64,000 nucleotides of DNA. It comes from CAWDMC01 sp963803295 (GTDB lineage Bacteria > Acidobacteriota > Terriglobia > UBA7540). Both the position numbers and the translations under genes were made by a program. Location: assembly GCA_963803295.1 (NCBI GenBank), contig CAWDMC010000025.1, forward strand, positions 1 through 64,000, written 5' to 3'. This document shows, piece after piece, positions 44,659 through 53,793 of this stretch. The notes below the pieces were generated by a model. It did not search any database and was not told the DNA's origin. It saw nothing but the letters and a program-made list of their open reading frames with translations. Numbering within the stretch: position 1 is the stretch's first letter; every line of letters begins with the position of its first letter.

Positions 44659-44894
44659 TATCGATCTTCCATCGCGTCGAACAAGGACTCCCGGCTGTCC
44701 AATCTGACGCCCGGCATCACGCTTCCGCCGCGGTCCACCTTCCATTTGAATTGGTATTTGCTCCCACGGACTGGACCGGCTAACGCCTGGCGCAGCAACT
44801 GATTGGTAAGGTCACGCAGCGTCGTCCCTCGTTTCGCTGCCTCCTGCTTCAGTTCCCGGAAGAGCGGATCGTCAAGATCGATGGTAGTTCTCAT
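44658..44894 (-). CDS. vapB: Antitoxin VapB (ribbon-helix-helix)
   Basis: 78 residues from ATG 44894 (MRTTIDLDDPLFRELKQEAA). RHH motif RTTIDLDDPLFRELKQEAAK followed by GTTLRDLTNQLLRQALAG and a C-terminal toxin-binding part GSKYQFKWKVDRGG ending LFDAMEDR. The alternative start 44906 adds MLLC. Binds VapC and its own promoter. The stop TAG overlaps the VapC GTG. Confidence 0.88.
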   Translation of the reverse strand: MRTTIDLDDPLFRELKQEAAKRGTTLRDLTNQLLRQALAGPVRGSKYQFKWKVDRGGSVMPGVRLDSRESLFDAMEDR

Positions 44895-44902
44895 GCACAA
44901 AA

Positions 44903-44925
44903 GCATATAGGCATATTTATGTCAA
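44903..44925 (-). promoter_or_regulatory. VapBC promoter with direct repeats
   Basis: On the plus strand GCATAT is repeated at 44903-44908 and 44911-44916, spaced by AG. TGTCAA at 44920-44925 is a minus-strand -35 (TTGACA). A matching -10 near 44897-44902 is weak. The repeats lie at the right place for VapB operators. Confidence 0.4.
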
Positions 44926-44931
44926 CTCATC

Positions 44932-47718
44932 CTAACGGCCTGCTTGCTCCTCGCGTTCCTGCATCTGCTTGCGGATGCGCGCCGGATCGTCCAGTGGCTC
45001 GCCTTGTTTCACCCGCCCGGCGCGAACGGCCTCGAGTCCTGGATCAACGAGCTTGGCAGGATCGAAGATGCGCGTATCGGGCGGGACCGCCGTGTAAGGA
45101 GTGAGGTCGGGCGTCGCGCTAAAGAGATTCTGGAGGTCGGAAGCGGCAGCGTCATACTGGTTGAGCGGCGGCATTCCGAAGATCAGGTTGAACGTCTTCA
45201 GGATGCTGGCGATACTCGTGTGGACGTGCGAAACACCTCGCGATGAGTAGGGGCTGACCACCAGCAGCAGGCTGCGATGCGCGTCCACATGATCGGTGCC
45301 GTCCTGGGCGTCATCCTCGGTCACGAAAATGGCCGTGTCCTTCCAGTAGGGACTATGCGAAACGAGCTCGACGATACGGCCCAGGGCGTAGTCATTATCG
45401 GCCACGTAGGACGCCCGGTAGGGATAGCCATCCTTGGGGCGGGGAGTGGCGGTGTGGTCATCGGGCAGCCAGAGCATGATGAACTGCGGCATAGGCTTCG
45501 CGCCGCTCGAGAACTGGTCGTACTCTTTCTTGAACTGCTGGAAGCGGTACTGGTCGGAAATATCTGTGTTGAAGGTAGGAAACTCGTGATCGGTGTTTTC
45601 GAAAAGCGCCGCCGGCATGGGCATGTTCAGGCCCTCGCGAATGCCGGTGGGCTCATCGTCTCCACTTTCGTCGGTCCCGGCCAATTCCAAACCCTCGCCG
45701 TAGTTGCGGAAAGTGATCTTGTGGCGTTGGAGGTGCTCCCATAACGAGCCCGCCTGGAGATAGGTTTCGGGCCAGGGAGTCGAGGAGCCAACTTCGAGGC
45801 GTCCGGGAGCATCATCGTCGGCAGCAAAGTCGAATTGGCCGCCGTAGCCCGCGGGCCATCCCGTCTCGAGCACCTCATTTGGATAATTGCCCACCAGCCA
45901 GTGGTGGCCGTCAACCGAGACGTCGGAGTCCACATAGAAATTGTCGCTAATGCCAAAGCGCTGGGCGAGGGCGTGGTGGTTGGGCGTGACATGGGCGTGC
46001 TCGACTGTGGGTTCCGCGCCGGCTGGGCCCGGCTCAGGCACCTTCTCGCCCATCTTTTCCTCGTGCTTGCTCACCGGCCGCACAGTAGCGTCATTGTCGA
46101 ATTCGCCCAACTTGGGATCGGCGTTCACCTTCTGGCCGTTGACCTCCGCAAGGTCGCCGAAGACCTGATCGAAGGTCCGGTTCTCTTTGATAATGAAGAT
46201 CACGTGCTTGACTGGAGACGACGGGGCGCGCGGGGGAGTCATACGACCATCGGTCCGTGCAAATCCGTTATTGCTCAGCACCTGCACCGTGCCAGCTTCC
46301 AAATCTGCGCTGGACGGCGCCGGAACGACCGAGACCACACCCTTGGTGATATCTCCGATGTAGCTTCCTTCCACGCCCTCATGAAAATCCGGACCGCCGT
46401 TGGGTCCCGCGCCAAAACCTTTCCCATTGGCGACGTAAAGCGTCTTCCCGTCAGGGCTCGCCGCCACGCGCGCGGGGAACCAGCCGGTCGGGATGTATCC
46501 GAGCACAAGGCCTTTGCTGGCATCCATCACGGCCACGGCGTTGATCCCGGCGCAGGCGATGTAGAGGCGCTTCTCGTCAGGACTGAGCGCCAGCCCGAAA
46601 GGGAGAACGCCTCTCAATCCCTTTACTGAGGGCGCGGGCTCGATGGTGATCGTCTTCTCCGCCTTCCAGGTTTTGGCGTCGATGATGGTGATGCTATCCT
46701 GCACGGCATTCGAGACGAAGATTTTCTTGCGGCCCGCGACCACGCCACCCGGACTGCTGCCCGAAACGGAGTCGGGTCCGACGGGGATGCCGGTTCGAAT
46801 GCCGCGCTTGAATTCCATCTTGGCCGGATTGGAGACGTCAAACACGTAGACGGAATTCGACTGCGGCGTGTTCGGGTCACCCAAACCGGCAACCTGCTTT
46901 CCTTCCACCGTCCCGCCCTTGCTAGCTTCAGGGGAGGGATAACCAAACGCCGGGAAAGTGAGGCCGGTAGGATTCGGGTTTTTGGGGTCGTAGCCTGGGA
47001 TCAAGTGATAGCGGAACGTGCCTACGTTGGCGACGTAGGCCCAGTGCCCATCGGGCGAGATTGCCAGCGCAAAGGGCATGTAGCCCGTCGGCGCACTCCC
47101 GACGACCCGCCTGGACCCGGTATCGATCGCCACCAACCGGAAGTGGGCCAGATCAAGCACCAAGAGGGCTCGCCCGTCGGGCGTCAACTTGAGATCCGCA
47201 GGGAGGCTGTGTGCGTATGTGTGTCCCTGGAAGTCGCCATCGAGGCTGACCGTGGCCAAACGCTGGTGGGTGTTCAGGTCGAAAACACCCACGTTGCCGT
47301 TGTTACCTTCCGACACGTAAAGCGTGCGCTTATCAGGAGCGATGGCCACTCCCAGGTACACGCTCTTGGGATCGGCATCAGCCTCCTTGAAACCCGGTGG
47401 GATCTGCACCACCTGGGGTTGCTGGCTCGCGAGCGAGGTGATGATCGACACTGAGAACGGCGCCGTACCGCTGTTCGAAGTGACCAGCGTCTGGCCGTCC
47501 GGACTGAGCACCATGCCGTAAGGGTGCGGAGCCACTTTAACCTGGACGCCGCGAGGCGTGATGAGGCGTCCATTAGGAATTACCGTCTCACCCGCAGGAT
47601 CGATGTGAGTCGGGCGGTCGCCCGCCGGGGCGGTCTGGGCCATCGATCGTGGGCCGTTTAGGAACAGCAGCAAGCAGAACGAAAAGGAAAGCGGCAATCC
47701 GCGAATTGGAGAATTCAA
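44932..47718 (-). CDS. Exported YVTN beta-propeller fused to phosphoesterase (PLC/AcpA type)
   Basis: 928 residues with signal peptide LPLSFSFCLLLFLNGPRSMA. Residues about 35-490 are a YVTN/Lactonase-like propeller (HPYGMVLSPDGQTLVTSNSG, LGVAIAPDKRTLYVSEGNNG, PFALAISPDGHWAYVANVGT, LPFGLALSPDEKRLYIACAG, RVAASPDGKTLYVANGKGFG). Residues about 500-910 are a phosphoesterase of the PLC superfamily: VKHVIFIIKENRTFDQVFGD (metal and nucleophile region), HHALAQRFGISDNFYVDSDV, MPQFIMLWLPDDHTATPRPK, SPYWKDTAIFVTEDDAQDGT and DHVDAHRSLLLVVSPYSSRG. Acts outside the inner membrane. Closest in-window relative is the gene at 23591. Function: phosphate release from organic phosphates, probable. Confidence 0.88.
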   Translation of the reverse strand: MNSPIRGLPLSFSFCLLLFLNGPRSMAQTAPAGDRPTHIDPAGETVIPNGRLITPRGVQVKVAPHPYGMVLSPDGQTLVTSNSGTAPFSVSIITSLASQQPQVVQIPPGFKEADADPKSVYLGVAIAPDKRTLYVSEGNNGNVGVFDLNTHQRLATVSLDGDFQGHTYAHSLPADLKLTPDGRALLVLDLAHFRLVAIDTGSRRVVGSAPTGYMPFALAISPDGHWAYVANVGTFRYHLIPGYDPKNPNPTGLTFPAFGYPSPEASKGGTVEGKQVAGLGDPNTPQSNSVYVFDVSNPAKMEFKRGIRTGIPVGPDSVSGSSPGGVVAGRKKIFVSNAVQDSITIIDAKTWKAEKTITIEPAPSVKGLRGVLPFGLALSPDEKRLYIACAGINAVAVMDASKGLVLGYIPTGWFPARVAASPDGKTLYVANGKGFGAGPNGGPDFHEGVEGSYIGDITKGVVSVVPAPSSADLEAGTVQVLSNNGFARTDGRMTPPRAPSSPVKHVIFIIKENRTFDQVFGDLAEVNGQKVNADPKLGEFDNDATVRPVSKHEEKMGEKVPEPGPAGAEPTVEHAHVTPNHHALAQRFGISDNFYVDSDVSVDGHHWLVGNYPNEVLETGWPAGYGGQFDFAADDDAPGRLEVGSSTPWPETYLQAGSLWEHLQRHKITFRNYGEGLELAGTDESGDDEPTGIREGLNMPMPAALFENTDHEFPTFNTDISDQYRFQQFKKEYDQFSSGAKPMPQFIMLWLPDDHTATPRPKDGYPYRASYVADNDYALGRIVELVSHSPYWKDTAIFVTEDDAQDGTDHVDAHRSLLLVVSPYSSRGVSHVHTSIASILKTFNLIFGMPPLNQYDAAASDLQNLFSATPDLTPYTAVPPDTRIFDPAKLVDPGLEAVRAGRVKQGEPLDDPARIRKQMQEREEQAGR

Positions 47719-47818
47719 GCGCGACCCCCTGGATTATGGATTTGCCCGATCGCCGGATTTTAGCATGTTGGGCCCGCAGGAAGTGTGAAGGGAGGGTTAA
47801 GAGAATGCCCGACGTACT

Positions 47819-48637
47819 TCAGTGGGCTGGGCCAACAGCCTTCATATATTCTTGCAGGGTCACGAAATCATAGCCCCTCTTGTGCAACTCGGGAAGAAGC
47901 CTGGAAAGCATCTCGACGGTCTGCGGGAGCTCATGAAAAGCCAGGATATGCGTACTAATTCCCTCCTTCTCCCGAAGATCGATCTGGCGGATAACGTAGT
48001 CGTGGTCCGAAGGCTTGGGACACTTGGCGAGGCTGCGGCCAACGCAGAAATAGTCCATGGAATCCACGTCTCGCAAGGCAGGAGGATAGGCGCCCGATCG
48101 CGACATAACAAAATAGCCTTTGGCCTCGATTCTTTGCTGCATCGCCGGCCAGATATCCCAATCCGGCGGTCGCAGATAGTGTGGACGCTGGCCCACAACG
48201 TTCTGGATGATCACGGACTCCTTCTCAATGTCGGTCATGATCCAGGCCTCGCCGAAACGCTTCTCCATCTGGCGGAAGTCCCCGTGGCCGTAGGTGTGGT
48301 TCTCAATCTCCACGCCCTGGCGGTGAGCTAGAATTACAGCATCGCGGCAGACACCGCCATCGACGCTCGCGCAGTCGCGGTCGGCCGATTTGGCTAGGCG
48401 CCACCCCATCACGAAGAACGTCGCCTTAGCGTTCTCACGCTGGAGCAGCTTCAGCAGGCTCGCCGAGGCGATTCCCGATCCGGACCTTCCTCCCAGCAAG
48501 ACGTATGGCTTCGGCCCATCGTCGAAGGTCAGAGCGATGAGTTTCTGGTTGCCGGGTTGGTTCGCCGCCGGGACCAGAATCGGAAGAGACGCAATCATCA
48601 ACAGAGCAAACGTGACTTGCCTTAGCTGTCGTAACAT
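47819..48637 (-). CDS. Exported polysaccharide deacetylase
   Basis: 272 residues of the NodB/PgdA-like CE4 family. Signal peptide LRQVTFALLMIASLPILVPA. Motifs: LIALTFDDGPKPYV (TFDDGP), then an inserted stretch VLLGGRSGSGIASASLLKLL, ATFFVMGWRLAKSADRDCAS, HRQGVEIENHTYGHGDFRQM (HTYGH, zinc His pair), PHYLRPPDWDIWP (RPP motif) and HILAFHELPQTVEMLSRLLP. Removes N-acetyl from peptidoglycan or exopolysaccharide. Insertion after TFDDGP is longer than average. The start codon falls within a palindrome TAACATT/AATGTTA (48633-48647). Confidence 0.87.
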   Translation of the reverse strand: MLRQLRQVTFALLMIASLPILVPAANQPGNQKLIALTFDDGPKPYVLLGGRSGSGIASASLLKLLQRENAKATFFVMGWRLAKSADRDCASVDGGVCRDAVILAHRQGVEIENHTYGHGDFRQMEKRFGEAWIMTDIEKESVIIQNVVGQRPHYLRPPDWDIWPAMQQRIEAKGYFVMSRSGAYPPALRDVDSMDYFCVGRSLAKCPKPSDHDYVIRQIDLREKEGISTHILAFHELPQTVEMLSRLLPELHKRGYDFVTLQEYMKAVGPAH

Positions 48638-48841
48638 TCAATGTTATCTTGAACGATTGTCAACGCGGGAGGCGCGAGCATGCCGCTCTGTGGCATGGGT
48701 GGCGTGCCTTTGCGGCGCAGTTCCGCCCATAGCCTCACCTCGAACTAAGTCTATACTATCGGTGCCAGCATGGCGACGGCTGCCAGAATCCGAAGCTGTG
48801 GACCTACAAATCAGGTCCGCGCTACCCTTTTATTAGCAGGC

Positions 48842-49576
48842 TTACTTCTTCCGCGGTGGTTGTGACGGGCGCATCTCAATGCGGCTGGCCAGGGCAGTGG
48901 TGGGAAACTTATAGAGATCAATCACCGCCTTGGCGATGTCTTCACCGGTGAGCTTCCACCCTTCCTGACGATTGCTGCCAGCAGACCCTCCGAAATCGGT
49001 CGACACCGATCCGGGCATGATATAGCTCACCCTGATGCCATCGTAGCGAACATCCTGCATCATGGCCTCGCTGAATCCGTTCAGGCCGAATTTGGAGGCA
49101 TTGTAGGCGCTGCCACCGGCAAAGGCGTTCACACCAGCCAGGCTGGATATGTTGAAAATGTATCCGCCCCCGCGTTTGCGCAAGTGGGGGATCGCTTCGC
49201 GGCAGCAATAAAAGACGCCGGAGAGGTTGGTGTGAATCGTCGCATCCCATTCCTCCGGCGTAATCTGATCGACTGGCTTGAAGGTACCAATGCCGGCGTT
49301 GTTCACTAGGATATCGATGCCGCCAAAGCGCTCAACGGCGCTGCGGATCAGGCGGCGGCAGTCGTCATAGCGTCCGACGTCGGCCACGGCACCATCCACA
49401 CGCGACGAATCGGCCTTGCCTTGCAATTTCTCCAAGGCGCTTTTCAGGTTCGAGTTGTCGCGTCCGCAGATGAACACGTTGGCTTCTTCAGCCAGCAACG
49501 CTTCCGCGACGTTATAGCCGATGCCGCGGCTGCCGCCGGTGACGATGGCAACTTTGCCGGTAAGTGGAGTGGTCAT
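48842..49576 (-). CDS. Short-chain dehydrogenase/reductase
   Basis: 244 residues. Rossmann nucleotide-binding GKVAIVTGGSRGIGYNVAEA (TGxxxGIG), LVNNAGIGTFKPVDQITPEE (NNAG), SSLAGVNAFAGGSAYNASKF with catalytic Ser, Tyr and Lys (S...YNASK), and PGSVSTDFG (cofactor loop). Probably an NADP(H) 3-oxoacyl-ACP reductase-like or related carbonyl reductase; Arg after the glycine-rich loop (GRDNSN) fits NADP preference. Substrate not decided. Cterm rich in basic residues (MRPSQPPRKK). Confidence 0.88.
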   Translation of the reverse strand: MTTPLTGKVAIVTGGSRGIGYNVAEALLAEEANVFICGRDNSNLKSALEKLQGKADSSRVDGAVADVGRYDDCRRLIRSAVERFGGIDILVNNAGIGTFKPVDQITPEEWDATIHTNLSGVFYCCREAIPHLRKRGGGYIFNISSLAGVNAFAGGSAYNASKFGLNGFSEAMMQDVRYDGIRVSYIMPGSVSTDFGGSAGSNRQEGWKLTGEDIAKAVIDLYKFPTTALASRIEMRPSQPPRKK

Positions 49577-49769
49577 GGCGGAACCTCCTCGGAACGCAGG
49601 TTGTGAATACAGGCCTCAGGGCCACTTCCGAAAAACCAACAACACTCTAAGTAGAAAGAGAGGGGCAGGGCGCCCGCCTCCCAATCCATAATACGCCAAC
49701 CCGAGGAGAGTTCGCCACGAACGAAATTGATTGGCACAAGAAACTGCGCGAGGAACGTTTCGATCGCAC

Positions 49770-50594
49770 TTACGCCTGGGAAGATGGTCCCAATGGCAAC
49801 TCAATGCCGGTCTTCTCAAAATACTCTTGCACCTTTTGCAGGTCCTCCTCGGTATCAACCCCGATTGTGTCCTGCGTGGTTTCGGCAACGCTGATACCGA
49901 TTCCGTGATCGAGAAAGCGCAACTGTTCCAGCCTCTCGGTAGTCTCGAGGGCCGAAGGAGGGAGTTCATGAAACTTCGTCAAGGCTGAGGCCCGGTAGGG
50001 ATAAAGACCCATGTGCTTGTAGTAGCGGACTTCGCCGGTTCCGTCGCGATCGTAGGGAATCATCGCTCGCGAGAAATAGAGTGCTCGGCCGCTCTTATCG
50101 GTCACCACTTTCACGTTGTTGGGATTGCGTGCTTCTTCGGCGCTGATAGCGACCTTTAGGGTTGAGACTTCTACACAAGCGGCACCCTTCTGGCTTTCGC
50201 GGTCGACGGAAGGAAACTTTGCGGTGAATGGGCGGAGCAGCAGATCGATGTGCTCGGCTAGGATCATGGGTTCGTCGCCTTGGATATTCACATAGACGTC
50301 GTTCGTGTCCGGATTGTCCGACCCGATTAGGTTTCTTTCGACTACTTCGAAGATGCGATCGGTGCCCGAGCGATGTTCGGGTGAAGTCATGGCTGCTCGT
50401 ATTCCGTACCGCTTGCAGGCTTCCAGGATTTCTTGGGAGTCGGTTGCTACTAACAGTCCGTCTAGAGAGCGTGCCAGGTTTGCGCGGTGATGGACCCACA
50501 CGATGAGTGGGTGACCCGAGATAGTGCGCAACAGCTTACGCGGCAGCCGCGCTGACTCAAGATGAGCTGGAATGACGCCCCATTTTCCCGACAT
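49770..50594 (-). CDS. kdsB: 3-deoxy-manno-octulosonate cytidylyltransferase KdsB
   Basis: Activates Kdo with CTP for lipopolysaccharide core synthesis, so the cell makes LPS. I start at ATG 50594 (MSGKWGVIPAHLESARLPRK) because this aligns with the family; the ORF extends 41 codons upstream without merit. Motifs: IPAHLESARLPRKLLRTISG, LDGLLVATDSQEILEACKRY, AAMTSPEHRSGTDRIFEVVE, VYVNIQGDEPMILAEHIDLL, GRALYFSRAMIPYDRDG, YYKHMGLYPYRASALTKFHE and LEQLRFLDHGIGISVAETTQ, ending D-T-E-E-D-L. Length near 274 is slightly above the usual 250. Gap 49577-49769 holds nothing obvious. Confidence 0.93.
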   Translation of the reverse strand: MSGKWGVIPAHLESARLPRKLLRTISGHPLIVWVHHRANLARSLDGLLVATDSQEILEACKRYGIRAAMTSPEHRSGTDRIFEVVERNLIGSDNPDTNDVYVNIQGDEPMILAEHIDLLLRPFTAKFPSVDRESQKGAACVEVSTLKVAISAEEARNPNNVKVVTDKSGRALYFSRAMIPYDRDGTGEVRYYKHMGLYPYRASALTKFHELPPSALETTERLEQLRFLDHGIGISVAETTQDTIGVDTEEDLQKVQEYFEKTGIELPLGPSSQA

Positions 50595-51064
50595 AACTCC
50601 GAGCAAGCTTATGCGATTTGGGCAGGAAGTGGCAAGCTCGACGCATAGGAATTCACGAGTCAAGAGGAAAAAGTTCCTCTTTCTCCGCCAATGCTCTTTG
50701 GTTACGGACGTTGACACTTTCCCGGCCGACCTTCCGTGCTATAATCCCCCGCGTTGTCGGTCGGACAGAAGTGCGGCGGGTCGCTCCCTCCATAACGCCT
50801 AAAAACAGGGGCGAGGAAATTCCGGCTCTCGGTGTCCTGAGGGCGCGGTTGACTATTGGCGACCATATGACTCCTTATCGGATTTCCGGCTTGGCGTAAG
50901 CAATGGATCCCCGCTTTCGAAAGCGGAGCGGAACCTTGTGCGCGCCGGTTTCCGGATTTGTGTGTGAGTCGAAGGTTTTAGCGTTAACTGGCGGTAAGGT
51001 TTGCGGTGCCCGGGGCCGGGGTCAGCGGCGCGGGGACTATTCCGTTGGGTTGTACCTAATCATC
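50595..51064. promoter_or_regulatory. dnaA leader with extended -10 promoter
   Basis: About 470 bases between kdsB and dnaA. A plus-strand -10 TATAAT at 50740-50745 is preceded by TG at 50737-50738, an extended -10. A TTGACA at 50711-50716 is 23 bases away, too far for a regular -35. Transcription from here gives a 5' leader of about 310 bases before the dnaA ATG. It contains an inverted GCTTTCGAAAGC (about 50912-50923). No gene seen in this leader. Confidence 0.45.
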
Positions 51065-52387
51065 ATGAACGCCTGGCAGAAAATCCTCGGCCACCTCAAA
51101 GATAAGGTTAATACTCAGAGTTATCAAACCTGGCTGCGCCCCACTCGTTTCAGCCATCTCACCTCCGACTCTGTCGTGGTTCAGGTCCCTAATCAAGAAT
51201 TCGAAGACTGGATTCAGGAGAGGTACGGCAGCCTTATCGGTGAGGCGCTCGCCAGGCTCTACCCGCTATACCACCGGGTTGAATACGTTGTAGCGCCGAC
51301 CATAGAAATTGCCTCGCATGGCAATGGGGAGAATAAGGTCCAGCAGCAGAAGCTGGATTTTGAATCTGCGGATTGCCTCCTCGACCCTCGCTACACCTTC
51401 GACTCCTTCGTTGTGGGCTCGTGCAATCAGTTCGCCCGCGCTGCCGCCATGGCCGTGGCTGAGGCTCCGTCGAAAGCGTATAATCCGCTTTTCCTCTATG
51501 GCGGTGTCGGTCTCGGCAAGACTCACCTGATGCAGGCTGTCGGCCACACGGTGAAAAGCCACTGGAAGGAGATCCGCCTTGCCTATATATCCTCCGAGGC
51601 ATTCACAAACGAGCTCATTAACTCTCTGCGCTATGACCGCATGTCTTCGTTCCGGGATAAGTACCGCAAAGTTGACGTTTTGTTGATGGACGATATTGAG
51701 TTCATCGCCGGCAAGGAACGCACTCAGGAGGAGTTTTTCCACACCTTTAATGCCCTTTATGAAGCTCAGAAACAGGTGGTCATCTCGAGTGACTGCCCAC
51801 CCAAGGAGATCCCCATGCTCGAGGAGCGTTTGCGATCACGTTTCGCCTGGGGGTTGACGGCCGATCTTGCCCCGCCCGATCTTGAAACCAAGATGGCTAT
51901 TCTGGCCCGCAAGAGCGACGCGGAAAACGTGTCTTTGCCTGATGATGTCGCTTTGTTCATCGCCAAGAAGATGAAATCGAGTATTCGCGACCTGGAGGGT
52001 GCTCTCACCCGCTTGATCGCCTACTCTTCTTTGACCGGTACTCCGATGTCACTGCCCCTGGCGCAGCAGGTGCTGAAGGCGGTGGTCGATCTCGACGAAC
52101 GCAAGGTATCCATCGAGAACATCCAGCGCGTGGTTTGCCTCGAATTCAATATGAGCGTCTCGCAATTAAAGTCGAAAAACAACAGTCATGCTGTTGCCTA
52201 TCCACGGCAGATCGCCATGTACCTCGCCAAGGAACTGACGCCCGCGTCACTTCCTCAGATCGGAAGAGAGTTTGGTGGAAAACATCACACCACCGCTCTC
52301 CACGCCATCAAGAAAATCCAGGAATTGCGTAAAACAGACCGAGATTTAAACAGGCTTATTCACAAGCTTAGTGATAGTCTTAATTGA
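51065..52387 (+). CDS. dnaA: Replication initiator DnaA
   Basis: 440 residues from ATG 51065 (MNAWQKILGHLKDKVNTQSY). Domain I: TWLRPTRFSHLTSDSVVVQV and DWIQERYGSLIGEALA. Domain III AAA+: Walker A GGVGLGKTHL (residue 146 on), Walker B VDVLLMDDIEFIAGKERTQE, sensor and VISSDCPPKEIPMLEERLRS then FAWGLTADLAPPDLETKMAI. Domain IV: the DnaA signature GREFGGKHHTTALHAIKKIQ and VAYPRQIAMYLAKELTPASL. Slightly unusual is the short domain II linker. Followed by dnaN after 195 bases, the conserved order at bacterial origins. A longer in-frame extension upstream is not supported. Confidence 0.97.
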   Translation: MNAWQKILGHLKDKVNTQSYQTWLRPTRFSHLTSDSVVVQVPNQEFEDWIQERYGSLIGEALARLYPLYHRVEYVVAPTIEIASHGNGENKVQQQKLDFESADCLLDPRYTFDSFVVGSCNQFARAAAMAVAEAPSKAYNPLFLYGGVGLGKTHLMQAVGHTVKSHWKEIRLAYISSEAFTNELINSLRYDRMSSFRDKYRKVDVLLMDDIEFIAGKERTQEEFFHTFNALYEAQKQVVISSDCPPKEIPMLEERLRSRFAWGLTADLAPPDLETKMAILARKSDAENVSLPDDVALFIAKKMKSSIRDLEGALTRLIAYSSLTGTPMSLPLAQQVLKAVVDLDERKVSIENIQRVVCLEFNMSVSQLKSKNNSHAVAYPRQIAMYLAKELTPASLPQIGREFGGKHHTTALHAIKKIQELRKTDRDLNRLIHKLSDSLN

Positions 52388-52582
52388 ACTTGCTCCGGCG
52401 CTCTCAATGACTCGTCTTAGGAAAAGCTGTGAACAGCGATCGGAGTTTTGGGTTTTCTATAACCCTGCACAGAGGGGCCTTATCGGTGCACAGAGTTTAC
52501 AGCCCTAACTTATTAAGAGAAAGAGATTTTCACAGAATTCACAGGTATCTGTTATTACTAGTTATTCATATGGATTAATCTT
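52388..52582. other. dnaA-dnaN intergenic region, origin candidate
   Basis: 195 bases, AT-richer than its surroundings, with a stretch rich in TTA/ATT near the dnaN end. No exact TTATCCACA box. Short TTCACAG motifs occur: CTGTGAA near 52427 and TTTTCACAGAATTCACAGG near 52528-52546. These could be divergent DnaA boxes. No ribosome site is evident for dnaN. Confidence 0.35.
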
Positions 52583-53698
52583 ATGGAGTTCTCAACACAG
52601 AAGTCAGCGTTGCTCAAGGAACTTGATCTCGTCCAGGGAGTCGTGGAAAAAAAGACCACGATTCCGATTCTATCCAACCTGTTGCTTGAAACTACCGAGA
52701 CGGGCGTGCGGATCAGCGCTACGGATCTAGAACTTGGCGTTCGCTGCTTCTTCCCCGCCAAGGTGAAGAAAGAAGGCGCGGGTACGGTGCCTGCCAAGCG
52801 CTTGCTCGATATCGTGCGCTCGTTGCCCGAGGCCGAGGTCAAACTGAAGGTGATGGAGAACAACTGGATACAGATCACGTGTGAGAGATCATCCTTCAAG
52901 CTGGTGGGCATGGCGCGCGATAATTTTCCCGTCCTGCCGGCGGCGCCTAAGCCTGTGGCCACACTTCCAGCAAGCGTGCTCGCTACCTTAATCGATCGTA
53001 CGATTTTCGCCATTTCGAATGAGGAGACGCGCTACACCCTGAACGGCGCGCTCCTGATTATCAAGACTGGCGGGGTGTCGATGGTGGCTACAGACGGCCA
53101 CCGGCTGGCACTGATTGAACGGCCGATGGAGATCAAGGGTGTTGGAAACGAACTCCGCATCCTGATCCCCAAGAAGGCCATGAGCGAGCTCCGCCTGCTG
53201 CTGAAGGAAGGCGGCGAGGATGCCGAGGTCCAGCTGGGCAAGGATGAGAGTCACCTTTTCTTTGCGAGCGGCGACAGGATTCTGATTTCCCGGATGCTGA
53301 CCGGGCAATTCCCCAACTATGAAGCTGTGCTGCCGCGGGAGAACACCAGGATTGTGGAACTCGATAATCAACTAGTTGCATCCGCTATCAAGCGCGTTGC
53401 CTTACTGGCCGATGAACGGTCAAGGGCTGTACGGATCCAGGTTGACAAGGATCGTCTGGAGATCTTCTCCTCAAGCGGCGAATACGGGGAGGCCACCGAG
53501 CAACTTGATGCGGCCTACCAGGGCGACCCCATGCAGATCGGGTTCAATTATCAGTACCTGCTGGATTTTTTCGGTGTTGTGGGAGGAGGAGGTAAAGTAC
53601 GCCTGGAGCTGAAGGATGAACAGAGCGCGGGGCAACTTCGCCCAAACGATGAGGAGACGTTCAAGTACCGCTACGTCATTATGCCCATGCGGATTTGA
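52583..53698 (+). CDS. dnaN: DNA polymerase III beta sliding clamp
   Basis: 371 residues, three-domain ring clamp. N terminus MEFSTQKSALLKELDLVQGV followed by VEKKTTIPILSNLLLE, a clamp signature. Other blocks: ISATDLELGVRCFFPAKVKK, VPAKRLLDIVRSLPEAEVKL, MVATDGHRLALIERPMEIKG, LIPKKAMSELRLLLKEGGED, MLTGQFPNYEAVLPRENTRI, RVALLADERSRAVRIQVDKD and GFNYQYLLDFFGVVGGGGKV, ending YRYVIMPMRI (the usual PMRL-like tail). Loads around DNA and binds polymerase and repair proteins. Intact and normal length. Confidence 0.97.
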   Translation: MEFSTQKSALLKELDLVQGVVEKKTTIPILSNLLLETTETGVRISATDLELGVRCFFPAKVKKEGAGTVPAKRLLDIVRSLPEAEVKLKVMENNWIQITCERSSFKLVGMARDNFPVLPAAPKPVATLPASVLATLIDRTIFAISNEETRYTLNGALLIIKTGGVSMVATDGHRLALIERPMEIKGVGNELRILIPKKAMSELRLLLKEGGEDAEVQLGKDESHLFFASGDRILISRMLTGQFPNYEAVLPRENTRIVELDNQLVASAIKRVALLADERSRAVRIQVDKDRLEIFSSSGEYGEATEQLDAAYQGDPMQIGFNYQYLLDFFGVVGGGGKVRLELKDEQSAGQLRPNDEETFKYRYVIMPMRI

Positions 53699-53793
53699 GC
53701 GAATCTCTCCTTTCTGCCGCCGCAACAGTCTCTAAGTGTAGGGCTTTCCGCGAACAGGCCTTTAGCTCCTCTTGAAACATGGATCAATAGAGT

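Noticed and set aside
48633..48647. Palindrome TAACATT/AATGTTA over the deacetylase start codon
   Set aside because: Short, no promoter nearby and no related site elsewhere; kept only as a remark.
50711..50745. TTGACA plus TATAAT as a standard promoter of dnaA
   Set aside because: Spacing is 23 bases, too long; the extended -10 alone is the better reading.
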